From Cryobacterium frigoriphilum (lineage in GTDB: Bacteria; Actinomycetota; Actinomycetes; Actinomycetales; Microbacteriaceae): a DNA stretch of 64,000 nucleotides. The DNA lies in NCBI RefSeq assembly GCF_004403305.1, contig NZ_SOHE01000016.1:124001-188000 (forward strand), written 5' to 3'. The notes under the pieces were generated by a model. The model was not told the origin of the DNA. It worked only from the letters and a program-made list of their open reading frames with translations, and searched no databases. Below, in pieces: positions 63,437-64,000 of this stretch. Position numbers and translations under genes: made by a program. How positions within the stretch are numbered: position 1 is the stretch's first letter; the number at the start of each line of letters is the position of its first letter.

Positions 63437-64000
63437 GAGCGACTCCGCTGGAAGCGCCCCTGGGCCAGGGAATGGATTACCACTCCCTGAATGCCATGCT
63501 CAACCTGTACGGCCCCAACGGAGAGATCCAGTTCGACAAGGACAAGGACGCCGCGCGCGAGTTCTTTTTGCAGCACGTCAATCAGAACACCGTGTTCTTC
63601 CACAGCCTGCGCGAACGTCTCGACTACCTCGTCGAGCACGAATACTACGAGCAGGCCGTTCTCGACCTGTACTCGTTCGAGTTCATCACGAGCCTCAACG
63701 ACCTCGCCTACTCGAAGAAGTTCCGCTTTCAGACCTTCCTGGGCGCGTTCAAGTACTACACCTCCTACACGCTGAAGACCTTTGACGGCAACCGCTACCT
63801 CGAGCGCTTCGAAGACCGCGTCGTGATGAGCGCCCTCGGCCTCGCCCAGGGCGACGAGAAGCTCGCGATCGCCCTCGTCGAGGAGATCGTGGCCGGCCGC
63901 TTCCAGCCCGCGACCCCGACCTTCCTCAACTCCGGCAAGGCCCAGCGCGGCGAACTCGTCTCGTGCTTCCTGCTACGCATCGAAGACAACATGGAGTCCA
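63418..64000 (+). CDS. nrdE: class Ib ribonucleotide reductase alpha subunit (3' end outside window)
   Basis: The first 194 codons of Nrd[21 protein letters not shown] is the conserved N-terminal helix region, followed by [54 protein letters not shown] and [21 protein letters not shown], which includes the first active-site Cys of the redox pair. The likely start is TTG 63418, with GGAAG upstream and an 18-base overlap with nrdI; ATG 63472 is the alternative. It reduces nucleoside diphosphates to deoxy forms with NrdF. Confidence 0.93.
   Translation, partial: MDTTAVRATPLEAPLGQGMDYHSLNAMLNLYGPNGEIQFDKDKDAAREFFLQHVNQNTVFFHSLRERLDYLVEHEYYEQAVLDLYSFEFITSLNDLAYSKKFRFQTFLGAFKYYTSYTLKTFDGNRYLERFEDRVVMSALGLAQGDEKLAIALVEEIVAGRFQPATPTFLNSGKAQRGELVSCFLLRIEDNMES

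Overview
The window is high-GC DNA with the gene content of an actinobacterium. Markers include HadA/HadB-type dehydratases next to murB, the block tRNA-Trp–secE–nusG–rplK–rplA, a RamB/ScfR-type regulator divergent from malate synthase, a class Ib nrdHIE operon, and sugar ABC operons without an ATPase. Codon use and a very frequent GCATCCG/CGGATGC word suggest a Microbacteriaceae member (Cryobacterium/Leifsonia-like); that placement is inference.

Layout. 1-6.2 kb: end of a tautomerase gene, a sugar porter, a GDSL hydrolase, a HEAT-repeat protein, a GNAT, two MaoC-like dehydratases and murB. 6.2-6.6 kb: a cluster of palindromic repeats. 6.6-14.8 kb: a PspC/LiaF-like protein divergent from a PspC-histidine kinase/LuxR regulator pair, then a convergent operon of ABC ATPase, ABC permease, kinase and LuxR regulator. 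15-19.3 kb: an aminotransferase, then tRNA-Trp, secE, nusG, rplK, rplA and a strong terminator. 19.4-30.1 kb: aldehyde dehydrogenase, an ATP-grasp/alpha-E/transglutaminase operon, a tandem array of 122-bp palindromic units, the RamB-like regulator, malate synthase and photolyase. 30.1-34.4 kb: a SipW/TasA-like surface-protein locus with a lectin-like protein and an LSQTG protein. 34.4-44.4 kb: quinone oxidoreductase, YqaJ-type nuclease, a lipoprotein, a MacB-like ABC exporter divergent from its probable OmpR/HK pair, and a MarR/DHA2 efflux operon. 44.6-45.7 kb: L10 leader, rplJ and rplL. 45.8-50.7 kb: LacI regulator and an AglEFG-like ABC operon. 50.8-58.2 kb: ABC exporter, DUF305 and DUF3105 proteins, cystathionine beta-synthase, cystathionine gamma-synthase and shikimate dehydrogenase. 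58.3-62.4 kb: mmsA-mmsB-chvE sugar transporter. 62.4-64 kb: nrdH, nrdI and the start of nrdE.

The most interesting signals lie outside standard genes. A 63-bp palindromic element with a strict 25-13-25 design occurs four times, once in frame inside the GDSL hydrolase gene. Several other palindromic families and the 122-bp array occur nearby. The divergent promoters of the MacB-like exporter and its two-component system carry mirror-image CATAG-N6-CATAG operators, each exactly 10 bp from a -10 hexamer. At least six genes show a -10 hexamer exactly 6 nt from the start codon, which predicts leaderless mRNAs. The SipW/TasA-like locus is the best candidate for a little-described surface system. 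The ribosomal pairs rplKA and rplJL, adjacent in many bacteria, are 25 kb apart here.
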